DNA from: Acidovorax sp. CF316
GTDB lineage: Bacteria > Pseudomonadota > Gammaproteobacteria > Burkholderiales > Burkholderiaceae_C
Length of the DNA stretch: 64,000 nucleotides
Direction of reading: 5' to 3'
Assembly (NCBI RefSeq): GCF_000276605.1
Contig: NZ_AKJX01000162.1
Span: forward strand, 1-64,000
Shown here: positions 9,039-18,412 of the stretch, in pieces
Layout: each line of letters opens with the position of its first letter
Position numbering within the stretch: the stretch's first letter is position 1
Translations under genes and position numbers: made by a program
Notes under the pieces: generated by a model
Databases searched by the model: none
Told to the model about the DNA's origin: nothing
What the model saw: the letters and a program-made list of their open reading frames with translations, nothing else

Positions 9039-9941
9039 ATGGAAGACCTGAACGACCTGATGTTCTTTGCCAAGATCGTGGAGCACGGCGGCTTCAGCGA
9101 GGCCGGGCGGCGCCTGGGTGTGCCCAAGTCGCGCCTGAGCCGGCGCATGGCCGCGCTGGAAGAGCGCATGGGCGTGCGCCTGCTGCAGCGCTCGCCGCGG
9201 CGCATCACGCTGACCGGCGCGGGCCAGGGCGTCTACGAGCGCTGCCGCACGCTGGTGGAGCTAGCCGAATCCACCCACGAGCTGGCGCGCCAGGCATCGG
9301 CCACGCCGCAGGGCGAGGTGCGCATCAGCTGCCCGATCACGCTGGCGCAGGTCTGGCTCACGCCCATCCTGCCGGGCTTCATGCAGGCCTGCCCGCTGGT
9401 GCGCCTGCATGTGACGGCCACCAACCGCCGCGTCGACCCCATCGAGGAGCGCATGGACGTGGTGATCCGCGTGCGCCGCCCGCCCCTGCCCGACTCGGAC
9501 CAGGTGGTGCGCAAGCTCGGCGAGTCGACCGACGTGCTGGTGGCCGCCAGCCGCCTGTTCGATACCCTGCCCCGCCCCCGCGAGCCCGAGGACATCGCCC
9601 GCCTGCCCACGCTGTCCTGGCCCGGCCGGGGCGAGCGCGTGGGCTGGAGCCTGGCCAGCGCCGGGCGCACGCTGGAACTGCAGCATGTGCCGCGCCTGGT
9701 GACCGACGACATGTTCGCGCTGCGTGAGGCGGCCCGCGCCGGCATGGGCGTCGCCCTGCTGCCCCGGCGCATCTGCCAGGCCGATATCCGCGAGGGGCGG
9801 CTCGAACAGGTGCTGCCGCACTGGGCCTCGCCGCGTGCCGATGTGCTGGCCGTGTTCACCAGCCGGCGCGGCATGGTACCTGCGGTGCGCGCCCTGCTCG
9901 ACTACCTGGACCAGAACCGCGGGGACGATACGGATGCATGA
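9039..9941 (+). CDS. LysR-family transcriptional regulator
   Basis: A 300-residue regulator. The winged helix-turn-helix (residues 1-60) reads MEDLNDLMFFAKIVEHGGFS followed by the LysR core SRLSRRMAALEERMGVRLLQR, slightly divided here. The effector domain starts near residue 90 (GEVRISCPITLAQ) and contains ERMDVVIRV, typical of the CrgA/DsdC-like subgroup that includes quinone or azoreductase regulators. The ATG at 9039 is chosen because the HTH begins there. It is divergent from azoR and probably controls that operon and itself from the 8908-9038 gap. The inducer is unknown. Confidence 0.9.
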   Translation: MEDLNDLMFFAKIVEHGGFSEAGRRLGVPKSRLSRRMAALEERMGVRLLQRSPRRITLTGAGQGVYERCRTLVELAESTHELARQASATPQGEVRISCPITLAQVWLTPILPGFMQACPLVRLHVTATNRRVDPIEERMDVVIRVRRPPLPDSDQVVRKLGESTDVLVAASRLFDTLPRPREPEDIARLPTLSWPGRGERVGWSLASAGRTLELQHVPRLVTDDMFALREAARAGMGVALLPRRICQADIREGRLEQVLPHWASPRADVLAVFTSRRGMVPAVRALLDYLDQNRGDDTDA

Positions 9942-9958
9942 GCCTGCAGGAGATGGCC

Positions 9959-12115
9959 CTACTGGGTGATGCGCGCAATGGCCACGTGCAGCATCTGCGG
10001 TGTGCAGGGCTTGGGCAGCACGTCGAAGCCCATCTGGTGGATGTGGTCCAGCTGCTCTGCGTAGCCCGTCATCAGCAGCAGCTTCTGCGCGGGCCAGGTC
10101 TGGCGGATGTGCCGGGCCAGGCCCACGCCGTCGATCTCGCCGGGCATCACCACGTCCGACAGCACCAGGTCGGGCCGTGCGCCCTCTTCCAGCAGCGTGC
10201 GCGCCTTGGCGGCGCGGTCCACGCGCGTCACCCGGCAGCCCAGCGATTCGAGGATGGGCACCAGCGAGGCCGCCACCTCGTCGTTGTCCTCCACCACCAG
10301 CAGGCTCTTGCCCAGCGGGGCCAGGGCCGGTGCAGGGCCGGCTGCATCCTCGCGCGCCGCCTGCGGACCGGCGCCCGGAAATAACAGGCGGATGCGGGTG
10401 CCCGTGCCCGGGGTGCTGGCGATCTCCGCGCGCCCACCCACGCGCTGGCACATTCCGTACACCTGGCTCAGGCCCAGGCCCGTGCCCTCGCCCACGGCCT
10501 TGGTGGTAAAGAAGGGTTCGAACACCTTGCTGAGCAGCTCCGGTGGTATGCCGCTGCCCGTGTCGGTGACCTCGATGAGCACCATGGCGGGCATGCCCTG
10601 CCCGGCCTCGCTCTCGCTGGCGTTGCGCGCGCGGATCACCAGGCTGCCGCCCTGGGGCATGGCATCGCGCGCGTTGATGGAGAGGTTCAACAGCGCCAGC
10701 TCCAGCTCCGCCAGGTCGAGCACCACGGGGGCGGTCGCGGGGTCCACCTGCACTTCCAGCTGGATCTGGCTGCCCAGCACCGGGGCGATCAGGTCCTTGG
10801 TGGGCGGCAGCTTGTCCTGCAGCACCACGTGCTCGGCCACCAGGGGCTGGCGGCGCGAGAAGGCCAGCAGCTGGCGCGTGAGGTTGGTGGCCGACTTCAC
10901 GGCCCGCGCCATGGAGTCGATCTGCTTGGTGCCCACATCGGGCACGGTGCGCTTGAGCAGGTGTAGGTTGTTGCTGATGACCATCAGCGCGTTGTTGAAG
11001 TCGTGCGCCACCCCGCCCGTGAGCCGGCCCAGGGCCTCGAGTTTCTGCGCCTGCAGCAGGGCTTCCTCGGCGCGGCGGCGCGTGGCGATCTCCTTTTCCA
11101 GGCTCTCTGTGGTCGACAGGGCCGTGCGGGCATTGCGCAGAGCCATGCGGGCCGCGAAGAACAGCGCCGCCACGGGCAACGCGCCCAGCGCGAACAGGGC
11201 TCCCAACTGGCGCAACACCTCGTTGCGCAACGAGGTCAGGTTCATGCCCGTGCCCACGTACAGCGGGTAGGCGCCGACCTTGCGGTAGGCAATGATCCGG
11301 TCCTGCCGGTCCACCGACGAGATGCCGCGCATCTGCGCCGAGGCCTCGCCCTTGAACAGCCGCTGCATCACCGGGCTGTCCGGCGCCAGCCGCTCGGGGG
11401 CACTGCCGACCAGGGGCCAGCGGGTGTAGATGGCCCCGTCCTCGCGGAACAGGTTCACGGCCAGGCCGGGCTCGTCGGCCACCAGGTCGCTGTAGAAGTC
11501 CTGGAAATAGGCGCTCAGCAGGCTGACGTTGATGACCCCGCCGAAGTGGCCGTTGTGGTCCTCGTAGCCGATGCTGATGTCGACGATCTTCTCCTTGGTG
11601 GTGCGCGTGACCAGCGGCGCCGAAATGTAGCGCTGGCCCGGCGGCCGCAGGCGGTGGAACTGGAAATAGTCGCGGTCCGACACCTCGAAGACCGGCAGCT
11701 GCGCAAACCGGCTGCTGGCGATGGGCTTGCCCTCCGAGTCGATGATCCAGATGGACTGGATCTGCGGCTGGTCCTTGACCCTGGCGAGCAGGGCCGCATG
11801 CAGGTCCGCGGCATGGATGCGCAGCTCCTGCGGGCTGCGGCCGCTGACCATGGCGAGCACCCGGTCCTGCAGCGCTTCGGACGCGGCCATGACCTTGGAG
11901 GCGTGCTCGTGCGCCACCCTGAGCGAGCGGCTCACGCGCAGCTCGGCCTCCTCGCGCGCATCCACGTAGCCCACAGCACCGAACACCAGGTAGATGAACA
12001 GCGGCACCGCCACGCTCAGGATGACCAGCAGGCGCAGCCATTTCACCGAGGCCTGGGCTTTGGACTGGTTGTCTTTACGAACCACTGCGGTATCCCATGT
12101 CGTGGCGCCCGGCAA
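9959..12115 (-). CDS. Cache-domain hybrid sensor histidine kinase
   Basis: A 718-residue membrane kinase. TM1 lies at about residues 27-48, followed by a periplasmic double-Cache sensor (about 55-290, with WIIDSEGKPIASSRF) and TM2 (about 300-322). The transmitter contains GRLTGGVAHDFNNALMVISN (phospho-His), then a HATPase with LLNLSINARDAM and GEGTGLGLSQVYG. A C-terminal receiver (about 600-718) has LLVVEDND and phospho-acceptor Asp in LVLSDVVMPG. Cache domains usually read small organic acids or amino acids. It ends 17 nt from the LysR gene on the opposite strand; no partner regulator is adjacent. Confidence 0.9.
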   Translation of the reverse strand: MPGATTWDTAVVRKDNQSKAQASVKWLRLLVILSVAVPLFIYLVFGAVGYVDAREEAELRVSRSLRVAHEHASKVMAASEALQDRVLAMVSGRSPQELRIHAADLHAALLARVKDQPQIQSIWIIDSEGKPIASSRFAQLPVFEVSDRDYFQFHRLRPPGQRYISAPLVTRTTKEKIVDISIGYEDHNGHFGGVINVSLLSAYFQDFYSDLVADEPGLAVNLFREDGAIYTRWPLVGSAPERLAPDSPVMQRLFKGEASAQMRGISSVDRQDRIIAYRKVGAYPLYVGTGMNLTSLRNEVLRQLGALFALGALPVAALFFAARMALRNARTALSTTESLEKEIATRRRAEEALLQAQKLEALGRLTGGVAHDFNNALMVISNNLHLLKRTVPDVGTKQIDSMARAVKSATNLTRQLLAFSRRQPLVAEHVVLQDKLPPTKDLIAPVLGSQIQLEVQVDPATAPVVLDLAELELALLNLSINARDAMPQGGSLVIRARNASESEAGQGMPAMVLIEVTDTGSGIPPELLSKVFEPFFTTKAVGEGTGLGLSQVYGMCQRVGGRAEIASTPGTGTRIRLLFPGAGPQAAREDAAGPAPALAPLGKSLLVVEDNDEVAASLVPILESLGCRVTRVDRAAKARTLLEEGARPDLVLSDVVMPGEIDGVGLARHIRQTWPAQKLLLMTGYAEQLDHIHQMGFDVLPKPCTPQMLHVAIARITQ

Positions 12116-12189
12116 GGCGCGCCCGTTGTTGTGTCAAGGCTGGCGCGAGCCCGCCGGTCCTGGGGCCCGCGGCAAGGCCCCCCAAAGTA

Positions 12190-14886
12190 TCAACCAAAAA
12201 TGCACTCCCCGGTCAGCACCGGGCTGGCAGCCCTTCCGCCCAGGCTGCGGGCCAGGTAGGGCGCCGTGCGGCTGCCCCGGCTTTGCGCCACCTGCGCCGG
12301 CGTGCCCTGGGCCACGATGCGCCCGCCCTCCTCGCCCGCGCCGGGCCCGATGTCCATCACCCAGTCGCAGGCAGCCACAACGCGCATCTCGTGCTCGACC
12401 ACCACCACCGTGTTGCCGGCGGCGACCAGGCCATCGAGCTGCACGAGCAGGCGGTCCACGTCGGCCGGGTGTAGGCCCGTGGTGGGCTCGTCCAGCACGT
12501 AAAGGGTGCCGCCGCGCTGCGTGGGCCGCTGCAGCTCGGTGGCGAGCTTGATGCGCTGGGCCTCGCCGCCGCTCAGCTCGGTGGCGGGCTGGCCCAGGCG
12601 CAGGTAACCCAGGCCGATGTCGCGCAGCACCGCCAGCGGGCGCAGCACCTGCGGCTCCTGGGCAAAGGCGTCGCAGGCCGCATCCACCGTGAGGCCCAGC
12701 ACCTCGGCGATCGACAGGCCGTTCCAGCGGATTTCCAGCGTCTCGGTGTTGTAGCGCGCGCCGTGGCAGGCAGGGCATGGGGAGTACACGCTGGGCATGA
12801 ACAGCAGCTCCACGCTGACGAAGCCCTCGCCCTCGCAGGTGGCGCAGCGGCCCTTGGCCACGTTGAAGGAAAAGCGCCCCGCGTCGTACCGGCGCTTGCG
12901 CGCGGCCGGCGTGGCCGCAAACAGCTTGCGCACCCCGTCGAACAGGCCCGTGTAGGTGGCCAGGTTGGAGCGCGGCGTGCGGCCGATGGGCTTTTGGTCC
13001 ACCTGCACCAGGCGCCGGATGTGTTCGCTGCCGGCCGCAATGCGCCCGGCCACAGGGCCCCCCAGGGGCGAGGCATCGCCGGCAGCGGCCTCGCCATCGT
13101 CGGGCACGGCCACACCCTCATCCTCGTCGGCCGCCAGCGGCCGGCCCAGGTGGGCGGCCACCAGCTCCAGCAGGGCCTGGCTCACCAGGCTGGACTTGCC
13201 CGAGCCCGACACGCCGGTCACTGCCGTCATGCACGCCAGCGGAAACGCGGCATCGAGCCCCTGCAGGTTGTTGCGCGTGATGCCTTCGAGCCGCAGCCAG
13301 CCCTGGGCGGTACGGGGCGCGCGGGCAGGCAAGGCAGCACCGGCCTCGCCGAACAGGTAGTGCCGGGTCTGCGAGCGCTGCACCTGGGCCAGGCCCGCCG
13401 GCGGGCCGCTGTAGAGCACCTCGCCGCCCTGCTCGCCGGCGGCCGGCCCCACGTCCACCAGCCAGTCGGCGCGGCGCATGGTGGCCACGTCGTGCTCCAC
13501 CACGAAGAGCGAATTGCCCGCCGCCTTGAGGCCCTGCAGTGCCGCCAGCAGCGCCTCGCCGTCTGCCGGGTGCAGGCCGGCCGAGGGCTCGTCGAGCACA
13601 TAGACCACGCCGAACAGCTGCGACGAGAGCTGCGAGGCCAGGCGCAGCCGCTGCAGCTCGCCCGGTGAGAGCGTGGGCGTGCTGCGGTCCAGCGAGAGAT
13701 AGCCCAGGCCCAGTTCGATCAGTGCCAGCACGCGCTTGCGCAGGTCGCCGGCCAGGCGCTGGGCGGCGATCACCTTTTCCTCGGACAGCCAGGGCGTGCG
13801 GTGCACGTCGGGGGCGGCGGCATGGGCGGCAGGCCGCTTGCGCCGGGCGCGGCCCGCGGGCGCATCGGGGGCGGGGTCGCCCTCGCCCAGCCGACCATCG
13901 GCGGCCGGCCGCAGCAGCTCGGCCAGCGCGGTGAGCGGCAGCTGCGACAGGCTGCCGATGTCGTGCCCGGCAAAAGTGACGGTCAGCGCCTCGGGTTTGA
14001 GCCGCTTGCCCCGGCACACCGGGCACAGCGTGCCCACCATGTACTGGGCCACGCGCTTCTTCATGAGCGCGCTCTGGCTGTGGGCAAAGGTGTGCAGCAC
14101 ATGGCGGCGCGCGCCGGTGAATGTCCCCATGTAGCTCGGGGTGAGCTTGCGCCGGATGGCGTCCTTGACCTCGGCCACGCTGAAGCCCGCATACACCGGC
14201 ACCGTGGGCTGCTCGTCGGTGAAGAGGATCCAGTCGCGCAGCTTTTTGGGCAGCTTGCGCCAGGGCACGTCCACGTCGTGGCCCAGCGTGGTGAGGATGT
14301 CGCGCAGGTTCTGCCCCTGCCAGGCCAGCGGCCACGCGGCCACGGCGCGCTCGCGGATGGTCAGCGTGTCGTCGGGCACCATGGACTGCTCGGTCACCTC
14401 GTACACCCGGCCCTGGCCATGGCAGTGCGGGCAGGCCCCCTGCGGCGTGTTGGGCGAAAAATCCTCGGCATACAGCATGGGCTGGCCGTCGGGGTAATGG
14501 CCGGCGCGCGAGTACAGCATGCGCAGCGGGCTCGATATCGCCGTGACGCTGCCCACCGACGAGCGCGTGCTCGGCGTGCCGCGCTGCTGCTGCAGCGCCA
14601 CCGCGGGCGGCAGGCCGTCGATGCTGTCCACCTTGGGCACGCCGGCCTGCACGATGAGCCGGCGCGCATAGGGCGCCACCGACTCCAGGTAGCGCCGCTG
14701 CGCCTCGGCGAACAGCGTGCCGAAGGCCAGGGACGACTTGCCCGAGCCGGACACCCCCGTGAACACCACCAGCGCATCGCGCGGAATGTCCACATCCACG
14801 TCCTTGAGGTTGTGCTCGCGGGCACCGCGCACGCGCACCATGCCGTGCTGGGAGGGGGAGAAATCGTCGGGGGAAGTGGCAGGCAT
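12190..14886 (-). CDS. UvrA-like ABC ATPase (class II UvrA, apparently lacking the UvrB-binding domain)
   Basis: An 898-residue double-ABC protein of the UvrA family, which senses DNA damage. Walker A motifs are [14 protein letters not shown] (near residue 44) and [13 protein letters not shown]. Walker B regions are [11 protein letters not shown] and [11 protein letters not shown], with Cys-pair zinc modules [24 protein letters not shown] and CPACHG. After [14 protein letters not shown] the protein runs straight into the first zinc module, so the roughly 100-residue UvrB-binding insertion of canonical UvrA appears absent. The first ABC signature is LSPGELQR rather than LSGGEXQR. Known class II UvrAs are linked to drug or damage tolerance. 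It is probably a paralogue, with the housekeeping uvrA elsewhere. Confidence 0.85.
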   Translation of the reverse strand: MPATSPDDFSPSQHGMVRVRGAREHNLKDVDVDIPRDALVVFTGVSGSGKSSLAFGTLFAEAQRRYLESVAPYARRLIVQAGVPKVDSIDGLPPAVALQQQRGTPSTRSSVGSVTAISSPLRMLYSRAGHYPDGQPMLYAEDFSPNTPQGACPHCHGQGRVYEVTEQSMVPDDTLTIRERAVAAWPLAWQGQNLRDILTTLGHDVDVPWRKLPKKLRDWILFTDEQPTVPVYAGFSVAEVKDAIRRKLTPSYMGTFTGARRHVLHTFAHSQSALMKKRVAQYMVGTLCPVCRGKRLKPEALTVTFAGHDIGSLSQLPLTALAELLRPAADGRLGEGDPAPDAPAGRARRKRPAAHAAAPDVHRTPWLSEEKVIAAQRLAGDLRKRVLALIELGLGYLSLDRSTPTLSPGELQRLRLASQLSSQLFGVVYVLDEPSAGLHPADGEALLAALQGLKAAGNSLFVVEHDVATMRRADWLVDVGPAAGEQGGEVLYSGPPAGLAQVQRSQTRHYLFGEAGAALPARAPRTAQGWLRLEGITRNNLQGLDAAFPLACMTAVTGVSGSGKSSLVSQALLELVAAHLGRPLAADEDEGVAVPDDGEAAAGDASPLGGPVAGRIAAGSEHIRRLVQVDQKPIGRTPRSNLATYTGLFDGVRKLFAATPAARKRRYDAGRFSFNVAKGRCATCEGEGFVSVELLFMPSVYSPCPACHGARYNTETLEIRWNGLSIAEVLGLTVDAACDAFAQEPQVLRPLAVLRDIGLGYLRLGQPATELSGGEAQRIKLATELQRPTQRGGTLYVLDEPTTGLHPADVDRLLVQLDGLVAAGNTVVVVEHEMRVVAACDWVMDIGPGAGEEGGRIVAQGTPAQVAQSRGSRTAPYLARSLGGRAASPVLTGECIFG

Positions 14887-14949
14887 CGGTGCAGGCGTGG
14901 TGGCAACAGGGGCTGTCTATCCTAACCAGCGCATGACCGCCGGCCGCAT

Positions 14950-15741
14950 TCAGTCCTTGAGCGCCGACCCTGGCTCGGCCAGCTTGCGGTGCTGCTCGGC
15001 CAGCACCTGCGAGGGCGTGACCTTGGCCATGATGGCCTGCAGCTTGTTCTTGAGGCCATGCACGACATCGGCCTCGCCGTCCATCATGGCGGCAAAGCCC
15101 ACCCTGGCCACATCGGCCGGGTCGGCCTTGCCGTCGTCGGCGCCCACCTGGGTATCGAGCATGTCGGCGCGCGCGAAGAACTCCGTGTCGGTGGCGCCCG
15201 GCATCAGGCAGGTGACGGTAACGCCCGAGTCCTTGAGTTCGTTGCGCAGCGCCGCCGCGAACGAGTCGATGAAGGCTTTGCTGCCGTTGTAGACGGCCTG
15301 GAAGCTGCCTGGCATGAAACCCGCAATGGAGCCCGTGATGAGAATGCGCCCCCGGCCGCGCCGGCGCATCGGGTGGCCCAGCTTGTGCAGCAGGTACAGG
15401 GTGCCGGTGATGTTGGTGTCGATCACATGCTGGATGTCGCCGAACTCCTGCTCCAGGAAGCCCTTGCCCAGGCCATGCCCGGCATTGGCCAGCAGTGCAT
15501 CCACCGGCCGCCCGGCGATGGCGTCCACCAACTGGTCCACGCCCTGACGGCTGGCCAGTTCGGCCTGCACCACCTGCACCGTGGCGCCGAGCATGCCCAG
15601 GTCGCTGGCCGCCTGGTCGAGCGCCTGGTCGGCCGCGATCACCAGGTCGAAACCATTTTCTGCACAACAGCGTGCCAGGTGGTAGCCGATGCCGGACGAG
15701 GCTCCAGTGACGACGGCGAGAGGACGGGTGGTTGTGGACAT
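14950..15741 (-). CDS. Short-chain dehydrogenase/reductase (SDR)
   Basis: A 263-residue classical SDR. It has the NAD(P)-binding [14 protein letters not shown] near the start, NAGHGLG after beta-4, the catalytic Ser in [11 protein letters not shown], and the YxxxK pair in YNGSKAFID. The ATG at 15741 sits behind CAGGAG; an alternative ATG at 15765 lacks one. The substrate is unknown. About 130 nt upstream lies TGTAGGACA (15873-15881), the core of the stress-type element found before several other genes here, so it may be stress-induced. Confidence 0.85.
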   Translation of the reverse strand: MSTTTRPLAVVTGASSGIGYHLARCCAENGFDLVIAADQALDQAASDLGMLGATVQVVQAELASRQGVDQLVDAIAGRPVDALLANAGHGLGKGFLEQEFGDIQHVIDTNITGTLYLLHKLGHPMRRRGRGRILITGSIAGFMPGSFQAVYNGSKAFIDSFAAALRNELKDSGVTVTCLMPGATDTEFFARADMLDTQVGADDGKADPADVARVGFAAMMDGEADVVHGLKNKLQAIMAKVTPSQVLAEQHRKLAEPGSALKD

Positions 15742-16056
15742 GGCAGCACTCCTGAAACGCACCATTCTGGAATGGCCCGTCGGGCCGGGCCGTCAGCGGC
15801 CAGCGCGATGCCCGGGGTGCACCGTCCTACACCCCGCCTGGCGGCAACAGACTTGAGGCAAGACGGCCGCCATGTAGGACAACAGGCCGAAAGCGGGGAA
15901 ACTGCTTCCTTCGCCCGGCCACCGTGATTACATTGCACCTGCCGTGCATGCCTTGCGTTTCAGAGCCGCAATGCATGCATGGTGCAAACTCCGCCAGGCG
16001 CAAGCTTGGGGGAGTTTTGTCTTTCAGGGAGGTGGGGGCGGTCTGCAGGCTGCGGC
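15742..16056. other. Intergenic region upstream of the SDR gene, 315 nt
   Basis: No convincing gene. GTCCTAC (15824-15830) and GTAGGAC (15874-15880) form an inverted pair 43 nt apart. Read toward the SDR gene, the second copy is TGTCCTACA, matching the element upstream of katE, kaiC and other stress genes. A TGCATGCA palindrome lies near 15971. The stretch next to the CZB gene shows no terminator that I can recognise. Confidence 0.5.
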
Positions 16057-16542
16057 TCAGCGCACGGCGTTGTTCTTGAGCTCCTTGAGCAACAGCACCA
16101 CCTGGTTGGAGGCGTGCCGGCAACTGGTCTTGAGCACCCTCTGCGACTGCTGCAGCTCGCCTGCCTGGAACAGGGTGACCACCGCGGCTGCCTGCTGGTG
16201 AAAGTACTTGTGCCGCGCCACCAGCATGCCAAAGGCAGTGTGCTGGCCCAGGCGTTCGCGCCCGGCCCCCTGCAGCCAGCGGCCGAGCTGGCAGCGGTGG
16301 TCCTGGCAGACCCGTTCCGGGCGCATCACCTCGGTGCTGCGGCCGTGGACCATGTCCTCCAGGCGGGCGCGCCAGGTTTCGTGCAGGGCAATGCCGGCAT
16401 CGATCTCCATCTCCATCGCCAGGTGGTCGGCGTACTCGGCATCGAGCACGAGTTCGCTGGCGTTGTCATCTGCGTTCCATGCCGCTTCCGGGCTGGATCG
16501 GACCTGCTCGCGGACCCTGAGCAGCCGGCTGAAAAATCCCAT
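16057..16542 (-). CDS. Stand-alone CZB (chemoreceptor zinc-binding) domain protein
   Basis: A 161-residue soluble protein. The CZB fold is marked by ALHETWRARLEDMV (His), VCQDHRCQLGRWL (the Cys followed by LGxW), and later FGMLVARHKYFHQQA (His residues), giving the His3-Cys zinc site. CZB domains normally sit at the C-terminus of chemoreceptors or diguanylate cyclases and report zinc or hypochlorous acid. Here the domain is alone, after about 30 residues starting MGFFSRLLRVREQV. The start at 16542 is chosen for its spacing from AAGAGG. It may act in trans on one of the many sensory proteins in the window, but no partner is adjacent. Confidence 0.75.
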   Translation of the reverse strand: MGFFSRLLRVREQVRSSPEAAWNADDNASELVLDAEYADHLAMEMEIDAGIALHETWRARLEDMVHGRSTEVMRPERVCQDHRCQLGRWLQGAGRERLGQHTAFGMLVARHKYFHQQAAAVVTLFQAGELQQSQRVLKTSCRHASNQVVLLLKELKNNAVR

Positions 16543-16701
16543 CTGCATTCCTCTTGTTCTTGTGGCGCCGGTGGACTGCCGGCCAAACAGGTAGCCTGTC
16601 GATCCGCGCGCTCCATCCACTGGGTGTCGAGAGCGCGGTGTGGATGCTGAGGCAAGCGCCTCCCGAAATCCATAACCCAAATGATCTAGCCGCACGCGGA
16701 T

Positions 16702-17493
16702 TCAGGCCCCCAACGCCCCGTGCAGATCGAGGGCGTTGTCCGTCGCGGCGCCGCTGGCCGTGTTGTCGAAGATGCACCACACACTGCCGGCTTCATGGGT
16801 GGCGGCCTGCAGCCGTGCGGCCAGGGCGCCGATGAGTGCGCCGTCGTAGGCCGAGTAGTACACGCGTGGCGATCCGTGCAGCCGGCAGTACACCAAGCCA
16901 GGCCAGCCGCCGGGCGCCCGCCCCGGGTCATGAAGCACCGGGTCGGCCAGCACCCGGGCCGCGCGCCAGTGGGCCAGCAGTGCGTTGCCTTCCGGCGTGA
17001 ACCAGCTGGCATGGCGCGGCTCGACGGCAACCCCGCCCTCGCCATGCAGGTGGCGCAGGCTGCGAAAGAATGCATCGGTCACCGGCCGGTCGAGCGCAAG
17101 GCTGGGCGGCAGCTGCACCAGCAGGCAACCCAGGCGATCACCCAGTCCCGCTGCCTGGCCCAGGAAGGCCTGCAGCAGGGGTTCGGTGTCCTTCAGGCGC
17201 GCCGTGTGCGTGATGCTGCGCGGCAGCTTGGCGCAAAAGCGGAACGCAGGCGGCGTGGCTGCGGCCCAGCGCTCGTAGGTGGTGCGCTGGTGCGGCCGGT
17301 AGAAAGACGAATTGATCTCGACGGCCGAAAGGTGCTGCGCGTAGCGCTGCAGGTGGGCTGCGAGCGGCTCTGCCGTGGCAAAACGGTGCTGGCTGCTGCG
17401 CGGCAGGCCCCAGCCGGCGGTGCCTACGAACAGCGGGGCCGCAGGGGGATCGCCCGCAGGCAACGGGCTGCATCCCGCCTCGGAGGGCTTCAT
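16702..17493 (-). CDS. DUF72 (YecE-like) protein
   Basis: A 263-residue member of the DUF72/YecE family, a TIM-barrel fold without an established reaction. Recognisable segments are FVGTAGWGLP near residue 22, LSAVEINSSFYRPHQ, FRFCAKLPRSITH, VAVEPRHASWF, and VWCIFDNTASGAATDNA at the C-terminus. Its start overlaps the stop of the upstream alpha/beta-hydrolase gene (ATGA at 17490-17493), so the two are co-translated. The frame is open upstream to 17691 inside the hydrolase gene, but MKPSEAG at 17493 is the coupled start. Confidence 0.88.
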   Translation of the reverse strand: MKPSEAGCSPLPAGDPPAAPLFVGTAGWGLPRSSQHRFATAEPLAAHLQRYAQHLSAVEINSSFYRPHQRTTYERWAAATPPAFRFCAKLPRSITHTARLKDTEPLLQAFLGQAAGLGDRLGCLLVQLPPSLALDRPVTDAFFRSLRHLHGEGGVAVEPRHASWFTPEGNALLAHWRAARVLADPVLHDPGRAPGGWPGLVYCRLHGSPRVYYSAYDGALIGALAARLQAATHEAGSVWCIFDNTASGAATDNALDLHGALGA

Positions 17494-18272
17494 CCGGGAA
17501 CCACGGACGCGCGGAACTTGGGACTGGGCTTCGCGCTGCGGGCATAGGGCCGCCATGCATGCAGCGGCTGGGCAAGGCGGTCCGCCACCACCCTCAGCAC
17601 GGCCGGATTCCAGGGCATCCCGCAATGGCTGCCTTCGATCTCGATGGATTCGGACCGCCCCGTGCGCTTCATGTCCCTGCATGCTTGCCATGCCACCACG
17701 CCATCGCTGCGGCTGTAGATCGACGTGGCAGGAACGGGGGGCGCCTGGCGCAACCTTTCCAGCAACGCCGGGTGCGATGGTGGCATGCTGCCGTTCAAAA
17801 GGCGGTAGACCAGCCCGGCATTCGTGTGCTCCGCGGATCCCGCAAAGGGCGTCCCGATGGTGATCACCTGCCGCACGCGCGAGCGCAGCCGCTTGGCAAC
17901 CTCACGCGCATAAATGCCACCCAGACTCCAGCCCACCAGGCTGATGGGGGCGGTGTGGCCAGCGGTGCGCTCCCGAACGCGTTGCGCCAGCGCGTCAAGC
18001 CAGCCATCGATCTCGCCCTTGGGGCCGGTGTTGAGCCCCTGCCCCCAATCAAGGGCGCGGTAACCCAGGCGCTCGCAAAATGCATGCAATGGGCGTACCA
18101 CGGTGGCGTTGGCGCCCAGTCCCGGAAATACCACGACCGCATGCCGGTCGCCTCTGGGCAAGGCGGCTTCCCCCATCACATGGTGCCCCGCGAACTCCAA
18201 TGCGGCGCGCACGGGTTCCAGCGCAAGCAACGCATACGAAGGGCGGCGGATGGGCGAGGTCGATCTGTGCAT
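17490..18272 (-). CDS. Alpha/beta-hydrolase (esterase/lipase-like)
   Basis: About 260 residues with an alpha/beta-hydrolase core. The oxyanion-loop strand is VVVFPGLGANATVV, the nucleophile elbow is LVGWSLGGIYAREVA (Ser in GWSLG), and then VITIGTPFAGS. A late acidic/His pair is probable in YSRSDGVVAW and EGSHCGMPWNP. There is no signal peptide, so it is likely cytoplasmic. The start at 18272 follows GGAG with 5 nt spacing; longer starts at 18299 and 18332 are possible. It is coupled to the DUF72 gene and lies 140 nt downstream of the diiron-protein gene on the same strand, so a longer transcript is possible. Substrate unknown. Confidence 0.8.
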   Translation of the reverse strand: MHRSTSPIRRPSYALLALEPVRAALEFAGHHVMGEAALPRGDRHAVVVFPGLGANATVVRPLHAFCERLGYRALDWGQGLNTGPKGEIDGWLDALAQRVRERTAGHTAPISLVGWSLGGIYAREVAKRLRSRVRQVITIGTPFAGSAEHTNAGLVYRLLNGSMPPSHPALLERLRQAPPVPATSIYSRSDGVVAWQACRDMKRTGRSESIEIEGSHCGMPWNPAVLRVVADRLAQPLHAWRPYARSAKPSPKFRASVVPG

Positions 18273-18412
18273 GAGGGCTCCGATGTGAATGGCCTCCATG
18301 GTGCGGCCACAAATGCCGGTGCAATGCACCATTTATCCCCCAGTTGGGGTCGGAGCGTTCTTACGCTGTCCACCCAATGTCGGGCAAGCCCCTTGCGATA
18401 CTTGCCAGGAAC

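Noticed and set aside
13118-15667. 849-residue open frame on the minus strand
   Set aside because: It is a shifted frame of the UvrA-like and SDR genes, rich in Arg/Gly/Ala with no domain; the true frames hold all UvrA and SDR motifs.
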